Part shown: positions 8,057 to 15,904 of the stretch, one piece after another
Numbering within the stretch: the stretch's first letter is position 1
Layout of the letters: each line of letters starts with the position of its first letter
NCBI GenBank assembly: GCA_018062725.1
Contig: JAGORP010000014.1
Span: 1-29,594 of the forward strand
Source of the DNA: Flavobacterium sp.
GTDB lineage: Bacteria; Bacteroidota; Bacteroidia; Flavobacteriales; Flavobacteriaceae
Direction: 5' to 3'
Length of the DNA: 29,594 bases
Translations under genes and position numbers: made by a program
The notes under the pieces: model-generated
The model's input: the letters and a program-made list of their open reading frames with translations, nothing else
Told to the model about the DNA's origin: nothing
The model's database searches: none

Positions 8057-8713
8057 ATGGCTTTAGATAAAAACCAAATTGCACAACGAATTGCCAAAGA
8101 AGTAAAAGACGGTTACTATGTCAATCTAGGAATCGGAATTCCGACGTTAGTAGCCAATTATGTTCGTACGGATATTTCTGTCGAATTCCAATCCGAAAAC
8201 GGCGTATTAGGTATGGGTCCTTTTCCTTTCGAAGGAGAAGAAGATGCTGATATTATCAATGCCGGAAAACAAACCATTACTACTTTGCCGGGCGCAAGTT
8301 TCTTCGATTCGGCGTTTAGTTTCGGAATGATCCGTGCGCAAAAAGTCGATTTGACTATTTTAGGTGCTATGGAAGTTTCTGAAAATGGAGATATTGCCAA
8401 TTGGAAAATACCTGGTAAAATGGTAAAAGGAATGGGTGGTGCTATGGATTTAGTGGCTTCTGCCGAAAATATCATTGTAGCCATGATGCATGTCAACAAA
8501 GCAGGAGAATCTAAAATTCTTAAAAAATGTACCTTGCCTTTAACGGGTGTTGGTTGCGTGAAAAAAGTTGTGACCGAGTTGGCGGTGCTTGAAATTACTC
8601 CCAACGGATTCCAACTTCTTGAAAGAGCACCATGTGTTTCTGTCGAAGAAATTATCAAAGCAACGGAGGCTAATTTAATTATAGAAGGTGAAATTCCAGA
8701 AATGAGTTTTTAA
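8057..8713 (+). CDS. scoB: 3-oxoacid CoA-transferase, subunit B
   Basis: Catalytic subunit of the same CoA-transferase as scoA. The signature FQSENGVLG contains the active-site glutamate, Glu47, which forms the glutamyl-CoA thioester intermediate in this family. The 218-residue length is normal. The start MALDKNQIAQRIA fits family N-termini. A strong terminator follows 23 bases after the stop. It is probably co-transcribed with scoA despite the 109-base gap, as I see no clear -7 box in between. Confidence 0.93.
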   Translation: MALDKNQIAQRIAKEVKDGYYVNLGIGIPTLVANYVRTDISVEFQSENGVLGMGPFPFEGEEDADIINAGKQTITTLPGASFFDSAFSFGMIRAQKVDLTILGAMEVSENGDIANWKIPGKMVKGMGGAMDLVASAENIIVAMMHVNKAGESKILKKCTLPLTGVGCVKKVVTELAVLEITPNGFQLLERAPCVSVEEIIKATEANLIIEGEIPEMSF

Positions 8714-8735
8714 AAATAGTACATACATTAATAGG

Positions 8736-8764
8736 AAAGTGATGCAAAAGCATCACTTTTTTTA
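8736..8764 (+). terminator. Rho-independent terminator after scoB
   Basis: Stem AAAGTGATGC / GCATCACTTT around AAAA, running into a seven-T tract. Confidence 0.88.
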
Positions 8765-8774
8765 TGCTCTAAAG

Positions 8775-8807
8775 TTTAACAAAATATGCGGTTAAACCGT
8801 AAGATTT
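8775..8807. promoter_or_regulatory. Putative operator, copy 1 (upstream of M4 protease)
   Basis: This 33-bp stretch (TTTAACAAAATATGCGG, TT, AAACCGTAA, G, ATTT) is 30/33 identical to 28570-28602. Its core CGGTT-A-AACCG is a perfect inverted repeat. A -7-like box, TATATTTA, starts at 8824, exactly 49 bases after the element begins; the same spacing holds at the other copy. A second, better -7 box (TAAATTTG, 8977-8984) lies closer to the protease gene, so which promoter the element controls is open. The 8714-9050 interval holds no gene. Confidence 0.55.
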
Positions 8808-8976
8808 TTACTGCAAATAAAAATATATTTACCGAAAATTAACAAAATGTTGTTTTTATTAAGTGGTTAATAATTAAATCATTACAAAAAATTAACACTT
8901 TAACGAGTTTATTTTCCTTTTATCGATTTATTTGAATATATCACAAAAAACTGAAAATAGTTTAAAAAGACACAAC

Positions 8977-8984
8977 TAAATTTG
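8977..8984 (+). promoter_or_regulatory. Proximal -7 box of the M4 protease gene
   Basis: TAAATTTG matches TAnnTTTG perfectly, 66 bases before the ATG. No TTTG is seen at the proper distance upstream, so it may need an activator or be weak. Confidence 0.4.
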
Positions 8985-9050
8985 CTGAAATTTTAAAATC
9001 GACCTAACCAATCGATGAATTTATAATAACCAACCAAAACCAAATTAACA

Positions 9051-12000
9051 ATGAAAAAACAATTCCGCAGTTTAGGAACACTAACTGTATTATCGTTGTT
9101 TACATTGGCTACGTTTGCACAAGAAACGGACAAAAATGTAAACAGAAAAGAGAAAAACGCCAATGGAACTCCTGGTTTCATTTCGTTTAAAGAAAGCGCA
9201 GCTTATAAACCGACCGATTTTCAAACCCTTTTCAAAGAGCAACTCGGTTTAAAACAAAATCAAAATTTTTCTAAAATTAAAACCGATTCTGATGAATTAG
9301 GGTTTACCCATGAAAAGTTCCAATTATTTCATCAAGGAATAAAAGTTGAATTTGCCACCTATACGCTTCATTCCAAAAATGGAAAAGTAAATACAATGTC
9401 CGGCGAATTTTATGACATCGAAAATGTCAATACGAATCCGTCTATTTCTGCAGATGTAGCCCTTCAAAATGCCATGAGAAAAATTGGGGCACAAAAATAT
9501 CTTTGGGAAAACCCATCTGATGCTGCTGCCATGAATTATGTAAAGCCACAAGGGGAATTGGTTTTGCTTCCAACAGAAAAAGGGGTCAAACTGGCTTATA
9601 AATTTGACATGTATGCCGCTATTCCAGTGAGTCGTGGCGATTTATATATAGATGCTGTTACAGGAGATGCGTTATTCTATAATGCAACAATCAAACACTT
9701 AGGAGAACATTCTCATGGCAAAGGTTTAGTGGGCAATTCGCATTCTGAAGAAACAATACGTTTTGAAAAAATGGTGGCTGCCAATGCCGCTACTCGTTAC
9801 AGTGGAACACAAACGATAGAAACTACTTTAAGTGGTTCTTCTTATATTTTGTCGGATGCAACTCGCGGTAACGGAATTCAAACCTTCAATTGTAACAAAA
9901 CGGCAACCTATCCTTCGACCAATTTTACCGATGCAGATAACAATTGGACTGCGGCAGAATTTAATAATACCAACAAGGATAATGGTGCTTTGGACGGGCA
10001 TTGGGGTGCCGAAAAAACATACGATTATTTTAAAAATGTACACGCTAGAAACAGTTTCAATAATGCGGGAGCAGCGATCAAAAGTTATATCCATTATAAC
10101 TTAGTGGCTGCAGGTTATCCTGATAACAACAACGCCTTTTGGAATGGTTCTGTAATGACCTATGGCGACGGAAGTGGTACCGGAGGTTTTGATATCCTTA
10201 CGTCTTTAGATGTGGCCGCTCACGAAATTGGTCATGCCGTTTGTACAAATACTGCGAATCTGACCTATTCGAATGAATCGGGTGCAATGAACGAAGGTTT
10301 TTCAGATATTTGGGCTGCTTGTGTCGAATATTATGCCGCACCAACCAAACAAACTTGGTTAATTGGTGAAGACATCGAAAGAAGATCCGGACACGTTTCG
10401 TTGCGTTCTATGAGCAATCCTAATGCGGAAGGTCAACCAGATACTTACAAAGGAACCAGCTGGTATACTGGAACGGGTGATAATGGTGGAGTACATTATA
10501 ACTCTGGAGTATTGAATCATTGGTTTTATATACTTTCCGTTGGAAAATCAGGAACGAACGACATTGGAAGTGTATTTAATGTAACGGGTATTACTATTGA
10601 TAAAGCCGCAAAAATTGCGTACCGTTTGGAAGCCAATTATTTATCGGCAAATTCTAATTATGCAAACGCAAGAACAGGTGGAATTCAAGCTGCGATTGAT
10701 TTATACGGGGCAGGTTCACCAGAAGTAATTGCAACTACTAATGCGTTTTATGCAGTAGGTATTGGTGCTGCTTATGCTGGATCGGGAGATACTGTAGTGC
10801 CTTCTACACCAGCAAGTTTAACCGCTTCTGGAACCACTTCTTCTTCGACTAATTTGTCTTGGACAGCTTCTACAGATAACGTTGGAGTGACTGGCTATAA
10901 TGTATACAGTGGTAGCACTTTAGTAGGGACAGCAACTGGAACAACTTATACCGCTTCTGGATTAACGGCTTCGACTACTTATTCTTTTACTGTGAAAGCA
11001 AAAGATGCTGCTGGAAATTTGTCGGCATCAAGTAATGCGGTTAGTGTAACTACTTTAGCTGCGGTTGCGGCGTATTGTGCTTCTAAAGGAAACAGTGTTG
11101 CCGATGAATATATTGGAAGAGTTCAAATAGGAACGATCAATAATGCTTCAACAGGAGGAACTGGTTATTCCGACTACACTAGTATTTCAACGAACGTGAC
11201 CAAAGGAAGTGCTACGACGATTACCATTACACCAACATGGACAGGTTCTGTGTATGCCGAAGGATATGCGGTTTGGATTGATCTTAATAACGATAAAGAT
11301 TTTGCTGATACAGGGGAATTGGTGTGGAGTAAAGCAGCCGCTACAGCAACACCAGCTACAGGAAGTTTTACAGTGCCTACAACAGCAATTACTGGTGCTA
11401 CTCGAATGAGAGTTTCAATGAAATATAACGGAATTCCAACAGCTTGTGAAGCAATTTCTTATGGTGAAGTGGAAGATTATACGGTTAATTTAGTAGCAGG
11501 TTCTGCAGATACTACGGCACCAACGGCACCAACAGCTTTAACAGCATCTGGGACTACAACGACTACAACTAATTTGTCTTGGACTGCTGCTACTGATAAT
11601 GTGGGAGTAACAGGTTATGATGTTTACCAAGGAACTACCTTAAAAGGATCATCAACGACGACTTCCTTTGCAGTAACTGGATTAACCGCTGCTACAGCTT
11701 ACACTTTTTCGGTAAAAGCTAAAGATGCGGCAGGAAATGTATCGGCGTCAAGTAATGTCGTAAATGTGACAACATCATCAACAAGCGTTACTTATTGTAC
11801 ATCCAAAGGAAATAGTGTTGCCGACGAATATATCGATTATGTTGCTTTAAGCAATGTAGCCAATACAACAGGAGCTAATGCAGGTTATGGAAACTTCACG
11901 AGTTTAGTCGCTAATTTACCTTACGGTTCGAATACCATTACGTATAGTGCTGGATTTACAGGATCGGCGTATACCGAGTTTTGGAGTGTTTGGATTGACT

Positions 12001-12494
12001 ATAACAAAAACGGAACTTTCGAAACAACCGAACAAGTGGTTTCAGGATCTTCGTCAAGTAGTGCTAATTTATCCACTACATTTACGGTACCAACAACGGC
12101 ATTGGCAGGAACAACTCGTATGCGTGTTGCTATGAAATACAATGCTGCTCCAACAGCTTGCGAAACGTTCTCGTATGGTGAAGTGGAAGATTATACCGTT
12201 AACATAGGTGCAGCAGCAGTTGCAACTATTGCCGCAACTGGAAGCGAGTTAACCAATGAAAATAACATTTTTGATTTCAACATGTACCCTAATCCAGTAG
12301 AGCGTACATTAACTATTTCGATGTTTGACAATCGTGATGTTTCGTACAAAATTTACAATTTGATGGGACAAACAGTTAAAGCAAGCCAATTGAATCAATC
12401 GGAAGTAAATGTTTCTGATATGGCTTCTGGTTTGTACCTCTTCGAAATTAATGACGGTCAAAAAACCATCACTAAAAAATTCATTAAAAAGTAA
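9051..12494 (+). CDS. Secreted M4 (thermolysin-like) metalloprotease with T9SS sorting domain
   Basis: An exported 1147-residue zinc endopeptidase. In order: Sec signal peptide (about 1-24, ending TFAQ); FTP/PepSY-type propeptide that normally inhibits and folds the enzyme (about 45-215); M4 catalytic domain (about 240-580) with HEIGH (zinc ligands His391, His395; catalytic Glu392), third ligand Glu415 in NEGFSDIW, and His482 in GGVHYNSG; FN3 domain (583-668); GEVED domain (674-812); a second FN3 (823-908) and GEVED (914-1050); and a type A T9SS sorting domain (about 1073-1147, MYPNP ... GLYLFEIN ... KFIKK). It should be secreted across the outer membrane and attached to the surface or released. 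The catalytic residues are complete, so it is probably active. It stands alone, with a long leader carrying the putative operator. Confidence 0.93.
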   Translation: MKKQFRSLGTLTVLSLFTLATFAQETDKNVNRKEKNANGTPGFISFKESAAYKPTDFQTLFKEQLGLKQNQNFSKIKTDSDELGFTHEKFQLFHQGIKVEFATYTLHSKNGKVNTMSGEFYDIENVNTNPSISADVALQNAMRKIGAQKYLWENPSDAAAMNYVKPQGELVLLPTEKGVKLAYKFDMYAAIPVSRGDLYIDAVTGDALFYNATIKHLGEHSHGKGLVGNSHSEETIRFEKMVAANAATRYSGTQTIETTLSGSSYILSDATRGNGIQTFNCNKTATYPSTNFTDADNNWTAAEFNNTNKDNGALDGHWGAEKTYDYFKNVHARNSFNNAGAAIKSYIHYNLVAAGYPDNNNAFWNGSVMTYGDGSGTGGFDILTSLDVAAHEIGHAVCTNTANLTYSNESGAMNEGFSDIWAACVEYYAAPTKQTWLIGEDIERRSGHVSLRSMSNPNAEGQPDTYKGTSWYTGTGDNGGVHYNSGVLNHWFYILSVGKSGTNDIGSVFNVTGITIDKAAKIAYRLEANYLSANSNYANARTGGIQAAIDLYGAGSPEVIATTNAFYAVGIGAAYAGSGDTVVPSTPASLTASGTTSSSTNLSWTASTDNVGVTGYNVYSGSTLVGTATGTTYTASGLTASTTYSFTVKAKDAAGNLSASSNAVSVTTLAAVAAYCASKGNSVADEYIGRVQIGTINNASTGGTGYSDYTSISTNVTKGSATTITITPTWTGSVYAEGYAVWIDLNNDKDFADTGELVWSKAAATATPATGSFTVPTTAITGATRMRVSMKYNGIPTACEAISYGEVEDYTVNLVAGSADTTAPTAPTALTASGTTTTTTNLSWTAATDNVGVTGYDVYQGTTLKGSSTTTSFAVTGLTAATAYTFSVKAKDAAGNVSASSNVVNVTTSSTSVTYCTSKGNSVADEYIDYVALSNVANTTGANAGYGNFTSLVANLPYGSNTITYSAGFTGSAYTEFWSVWIDYNKNGTFETTEQVVSGSSSSSANLSTTFTVPTTALAGTTRMRVAMKYNAAPTACETFSYGEVEDYTVNIGAAAVATIAATGSELTNENNIFDFNMYPNPVERTLTISMFDNRDVSYKIYNLMGQTVKASQLNQSEVNVSDMASGLYLFEINDGQKTITKKFIKK
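10801..12216 (+). repeat. Intragenic tandem duplication of FN3-GEVED module
   Basis: Two copies of a roughly 240-residue module lie head to tail with a period of 720 bp (for example AATTTGTCTTGGAC at 10851 and 11571), slipping to 714 bp by the GEVEDY motif. Short blocks such as AGTGTTGCCGA are identical between copies, while other parts have diverged, so the duplication is not very recent. Confidence 0.8.
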
Positions 12495-12518
12495 CCAAAC
12501 CAATCAATCTATAATGCC

Positions 12519-12553
12519 AAAAGAGGCTGCAATTCGTTGTAGCCTCTTTTTTT
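12519..12553 (+). terminator. Rho-independent terminator after the M4 protease
   Basis: Stem AGAGGCTGCAA / TTGTAGCCTCT (one G-T pair) around TTCG, followed by a seven-T run. Confidence 0.88.
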
Positions 12554-12566
12554 ATAAATAAATTGA

Positions 12567-12574
12567 TAGCTTTG
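12567..12574 (+). promoter_or_regulatory. -7 box of rlmI
   Basis: TAGCTTTG is a perfect TAnnTTTG match 19 bases before the ATG. The T-rich terminator of the preceding gene occupies the -33 region. Confidence 0.5.
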
Positions 12575-12593
12575 CATAATTAAATACATCAAA

Positions 12594-13760
12594 ATGTCTT
12601 ATCCAAAAATTATATTAAAAGCAGGTAAAGAAAAATCTATTCAACGACGCCATCCTTGGGTGTTTAGTGGTGCTGTGTATGGCGTTACTCAAGAAGTGAA
12701 TGATGGAGAAATGGTTGAAGTGGTTGATTCGAATAACAAACATTTAGGGACAGGTTATTTTTCCGATAAAGGAAGTATCGTAGTGCGTTTACTAACTTTT
12801 GATAAAGAAACTTTTTCAGATACCTTTTGGCAAGATAAATTGAAGTCGGCTTGGGAACTTCGTTTGCGATTATTAGATTTAGAAGTAACCAATGCGTTTC
12901 GTGTCATTCACGGAGAAGGCGATGGAATTCCAGGATTAATTATCGATTATTACGATAAAAATTGGGTCATTCAAGCGCATTCCACTGGAGTTTTTCTTCA
13001 GATGGAGAAAATCGCCGAAGCCATAAAAGCCAATTTTCCGCAGTATTGCCAAACCATTTATTGTAAAAGTTCGGGAACGTTGCCCAACACGGGAACCGAT
13101 TATTTTTTATTTGGCGATCAAGCCGAAGCTGTTGCTAAGGAAAACAATATTTTGTTTTCTGTTAATTGGGTGGAAGGACAAAAAACAGGTTTCTTTTTAG
13201 ACCAACGCGAAAACCGAAAGTTATTAGCAGCATTCTCGAAAGGCAAAAAAGTACTGAATACTTTTTGTTATACAGGTGGGTTTTCAATTTATGCAATGAG
13301 TGCGGGTGCCGAATTAGTAACTTCGGTGGATATTTCTCAAAAGGCAGTCGATTTAGCTGCCAAAAACATGGAGTTAAATTTCCCAAAGGCAAATCATACG
13401 GCTGTCGCAGATGATGTGTTTAATTTTATGAAAGAACATACTCAACAATATGATGTTATTGTATTGGATCCGCCAGCTTTTGCCAAAAGCATAAAAAGCA
13501 AACATACAGCAACGCAGGCTTATAAACGTTTAAATATAGCCGGATTAAAAGCCTTAGCGCCTAACGGAATTTTATTCACGTTTTCTTGTTCGCAGGTTAT
13601 TGATGATGTCTTGTTTTACAATACCATTGCTGCCGCTGCCATTGAAACAGGAAGAAACATTAGAGTATTGCACAAACTAGGTCAAGGGCCTGATCACCCG
13701 ACCAATATTTACCATCCGGAAGGACATTACTTAAAGGGATTGGTGTTGTTTGTGGAGTAA
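12594..13760 (+). CDS. rlmI: 23S rRNA cytosine-5 methyltransferase RlmI-like
   Basis: A class I SAM-dependent RNA methyltransferase of 388 residues. E. coli RlmI (YccW) makes m5C1962 in 23S rRNA. The N-terminal PUA domain (about 1-75) includes the family-typical RRHPWVFSGAV. The Rossmann domain has the SAM loop LNTFCYTGGFSIYA, the motif LDPPAFAKS (Asp292), and FSCSQ with the likely catalytic Cys332. Length and ends fit RlmI closely. It is a single gene between two terminators. The exact target base is inferred by homology. Confidence 0.88.
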   Translation: MSYPKIILKAGKEKSIQRRHPWVFSGAVYGVTQEVNDGEMVEVVDSNNKHLGTGYFSDKGSIVVRLLTFDKETFSDTFWQDKLKSAWELRLRLLDLEVTNAFRVIHGEGDGIPGLIIDYYDKNWVIQAHSTGVFLQMEKIAEAIKANFPQYCQTIYCKSSGTLPNTGTDYFLFGDQAEAVAKENNILFSVNWVEGQKTGFFLDQRENRKLLAAFSKGKKVLNTFCYTGGFSIYAMSAGAELVTSVDISQKAVDLAAKNMELNFPKANHTAVADDVFNFMKEHTQQYDVIVLDPPAFAKSIKSKHTATQAYKRLNIAGLKALAPNGILFTFSCSQVIDDVLFYNTIAAAAIETGRNIRVLHKLGQGPDHPTNIYHPEGHYLKGLVLFVE

Positions 13761-13794
13761 ATCTTTACGGCTAGTAAATAAATTGTATTAAAAT

Positions 13795-13832
13795 AAAAAA
13801 GCTCCTTTTCGTAATGAAAAGGAGCTTTTATA
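13795..13832. terminator. Bidirectional terminator between rlmI and the DUF5689-like gene
   Basis: Stem AAAAGCTCCTTTTC / GAAAAGGAGCTTTT (13797-13810, 13816-13829) with A-runs on one side and T-runs on the other. It can serve both converging genes. Confidence 0.85.
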
Positions 13833-13846
13833 ATTATTTATGGTGA

Positions 13847-15253
13847 TTAGTTAATCACAATATCATCTATTTGAGTAGTTGTCGTTTGCGTTGTTGTTCC
13901 TATGTATTCAAATAAGAAATATCCATTACCGGTTAAGGAAGTAGGTATGTTATATATTCCTACGTTACTAAAACCAGAATCAGATGCGCCAATTGCAGGA
14001 TATGAAATTGCAAATTCAGAAGTAATGTCAGTCAATTTTGATCTATCAACAACACTTCCACCAGTATAATCTGTATCTCTAACATAATAAACTTTTAAAC
14101 AAACGCTACCTCTATAAAATCTAAATTGTTTATTAAATGTCATTGTATTAGCAGCAGTTAAATCTACAGGTACAATAAAGAAAGTATTCGCTCTTACACC
14201 TGGACTACTAGAGCCAGCATAAGAAGTCATTTCAATATATTTATTTGGTACACCTGCAGTAGTGAATTGTTTTACTTGCCAGTATCTTGAACCAAAATCA
14301 GCATCATTGATGTATTTAGGGAAGTTAGCTAAATTAACAGCATAACTTGTAAATGGTTCGTTTAAAGTAGCAGAAAAAACATTTGCATTTCCAACGATTG
14401 GTGGAGAATAATCTATTCTAGTATTTGTTAAATTAACATCGTTTAAAGTACGAATCATTAATTGGAATCCAGAATTAAATTTTGTTAAGACACCACGAAC
14501 TTTACCGTTAAAACCTGGAATTTTTGCTGCAGCAAAGGTAGCGAATTCACTAACTCTCACTACAACTGTGTTTCCAGCATTATCGATAAGCGTATTATTG
14601 GTAGCCCCACCAATTTGGTTAGCGCTGTCGAAGTACGTTTTTCCTACATTATCATCGGCAAACTGTACATTTTCAAATTCAATTAATTTATTCAAGTTAG
14701 CATTGTTTAATGCTGCAGGAATAGTCATTGTATTTAAAATTTCTTCTTCATCTACTTTTGTACATGAACGTTTTATGACATCTTTATATTCGTTAATCTC
14801 AATTCTACCAACTTGGTCAGCAAGTGGAGCGCCTCTATGGTATAAATTACCAATTTCTAAGGAACTAATGGTAGTATTGTTATAAAAATATCTGTCTTTC
14901 ATTTTTATAAATACTTTACGTCCTGGCTCATATTTAGAATATAAATTGTAATCATTTACAGGCATTGTAAAACCTTTAGTACCATCAATGGTTACAAAGG
15001 AAATATTTTTGTAAAAGTTTCCACCTTCATCACTTGAAGTTACATAAGCTTCGATAACATCAGGAGTATTTGATGATACAGTATTATAAGATTGTACTGT
15101 AGTGGTAGCTAAAGCAGCAATATCATGTGCCGTTTTTGTAACGGTTAATTCTTCACATTGCTTCGTTACATCTGGTGTATCGTACGTGTCATTAACACAA
15201 CCAACAAAAGCGGTTGATAATAATGCGGTTAAAAATATATTTATCTTTTTCAT
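13847..15253 (-). CDS. DUF5689-like surface lipoprotein
   Basis: A 468-residue lipoprotein with signal peptide and lipobox FVGC (Cys19), so expected in the outer membrane. Residues about 45-275 resemble the DUF5689 family of Bacteroidota proteins, which I recall as OB-fold-like and often found beside nucleases; this assignment is from memory. The remaining ~190 residues look like a beta-sandwich module ending FEYIG...IDDIVIN. No catalytic motif is visible. It is the last gene of a three-gene minus-strand operon, four bases after the jelly-roll lipoprotein. I infer that it binds the substrate delivered to the TonB-dependent receptor, as SusD-type proteins do, but it is not a SusD homologue. 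Confidence 0.75.
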   Translation of the reverse strand: MKKINIFLTALLSTAFVGCVNDTYDTPDVTKQCEELTVTKTAHDIAALATTTVQSYNTVSSNTPDVIEAYVTSSDEGGNFYKNISFVTIDGTKGFTMPVNDYNLYSKYEPGRKVFIKMKDRYFYNNTTISSLEIGNLYHRGAPLADQVGRIEINEYKDVIKRSCTKVDEEEILNTMTIPAALNNANLNKLIEFENVQFADDNVGKTYFDSANQIGGATNNTLIDNAGNTVVVRVSEFATFAAAKIPGFNGKVRGVLTKFNSGFQLMIRTLNDVNLTNTRIDYSPPIVGNANVFSATLNEPFTSYAVNLANFPKYINDADFGSRYWQVKQFTTAGVPNKYIEMTSYAGSSSPGVRANTFFIVPVDLTAANTMTFNKQFRFYRGSVCLKVYYVRDTDYTGGSVVDRSKLTDITSEFAISYPAIGASDSGFSNVGIYNIPTSLTGNGYFLFEYIGTTTQTTTTQIDDIVIN

Positions 15254-15257
15254 GTTT

Positions 15258-15893
15258 TTATTTTAAAGTTTTGTCATAAATTTTAACTTCATCAAAACGC
15301 ATTGCTCCGGTTAAAGAACTTGTTCCATACGCTTTAAAACCTAAATAAATATCTCCAGAATAAGAAGATAAATCAATGTCTCCAGAATCGGTAGTCATTA
15401 CTCCATTACCTACACCTGAAGCATTATTAGCGCTTGCAATGTTTCCATTAAGCATTGTCCAAGTTGCAGCCAATACATTAGTTCCATCAAAATCCGTAGA
15501 GATATATACTTCCATCTTGTTGTTAACACTAGATGCAAAACCTCTTCCCGTTTTGAAATTTAAAATTTCGTTTGAAGACTTATCTAAATTAATTTTTGGA
15601 GTGATTGCCCATGCAATGTTGCTTGGCTCACCTGGTAAACCAAATGTTGAAAATTGTAAATAACCGTTATCATCATCATCTTGTTCTGTCCAAGCGATAG
15701 TACCTGCTTCAACGAAACTAGTCCATCCATTGTAATTCAAATAAGCGTCTTCTTCTTGAAAATCATTTGCACTGGTGTTAAAAACTTCTTTATAAACTAC
15801 CGGTTTAAATGCGATAACTTCCGTTTCTGGTTCTTCACAACCTGTAAAGGTAATCGAAAAAGCAACTAGTGCTATTTTAAAAATATGTTTCAT
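15258..15893 (-). CDS. Choice-of-anchor-J-type (jelly-roll) lipoprotein
   Basis: A 211-residue lipoprotein: signal peptide, lipobox FTGC with Cys19, then an acidic start CEEPETE. An acidic stretch after the cysteine resembles the surface-export signal of Bacteroidota lipoproteins. The rest fits a jelly-roll of the choice-of-anchor J/cleaved-adhesin kind: EVFNTSANDF near the start, WAITPKINL, VYISTDFDG, and the ending FDEVKIYD. These domains usually bind ligands or mediate adhesion. It lies 11 bases after the TonB receptor and four bases before the DUF5689-like gene, so it is likely a subunit of the same uptake complex. Exact ligand unknown. Confidence 0.72.
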   Translation of the reverse strand: MKHIFKIALVAFSITFTGCEEPETEVIAFKPVVYKEVFNTSANDFQEEDAYLNYNGWTSFVEAGTIAWTEQDDDDNGYLQFSTFGLPGEPSNIAWAITPKINLDKSSNEILNFKTGRGFASSVNNKMEVYISTDFDGTNVLAATWTMLNGNIASANNASGVGNGVMTTDSGDIDLSSYSGDIYLGFKAYGTSSLTGAMRFDEVKIYDKTLK

Positions 15894-15904
15894 TTTAAGA
15901 AATT

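Noticed and set aside
8158..8658. Open frame of 166 codons on the minus strand inside scoB
   Set aside because: It lies opposite a gene with complete family signatures; its translation has no recognisable domain and no promoter or start context. It is a by-product of scoB codon use.
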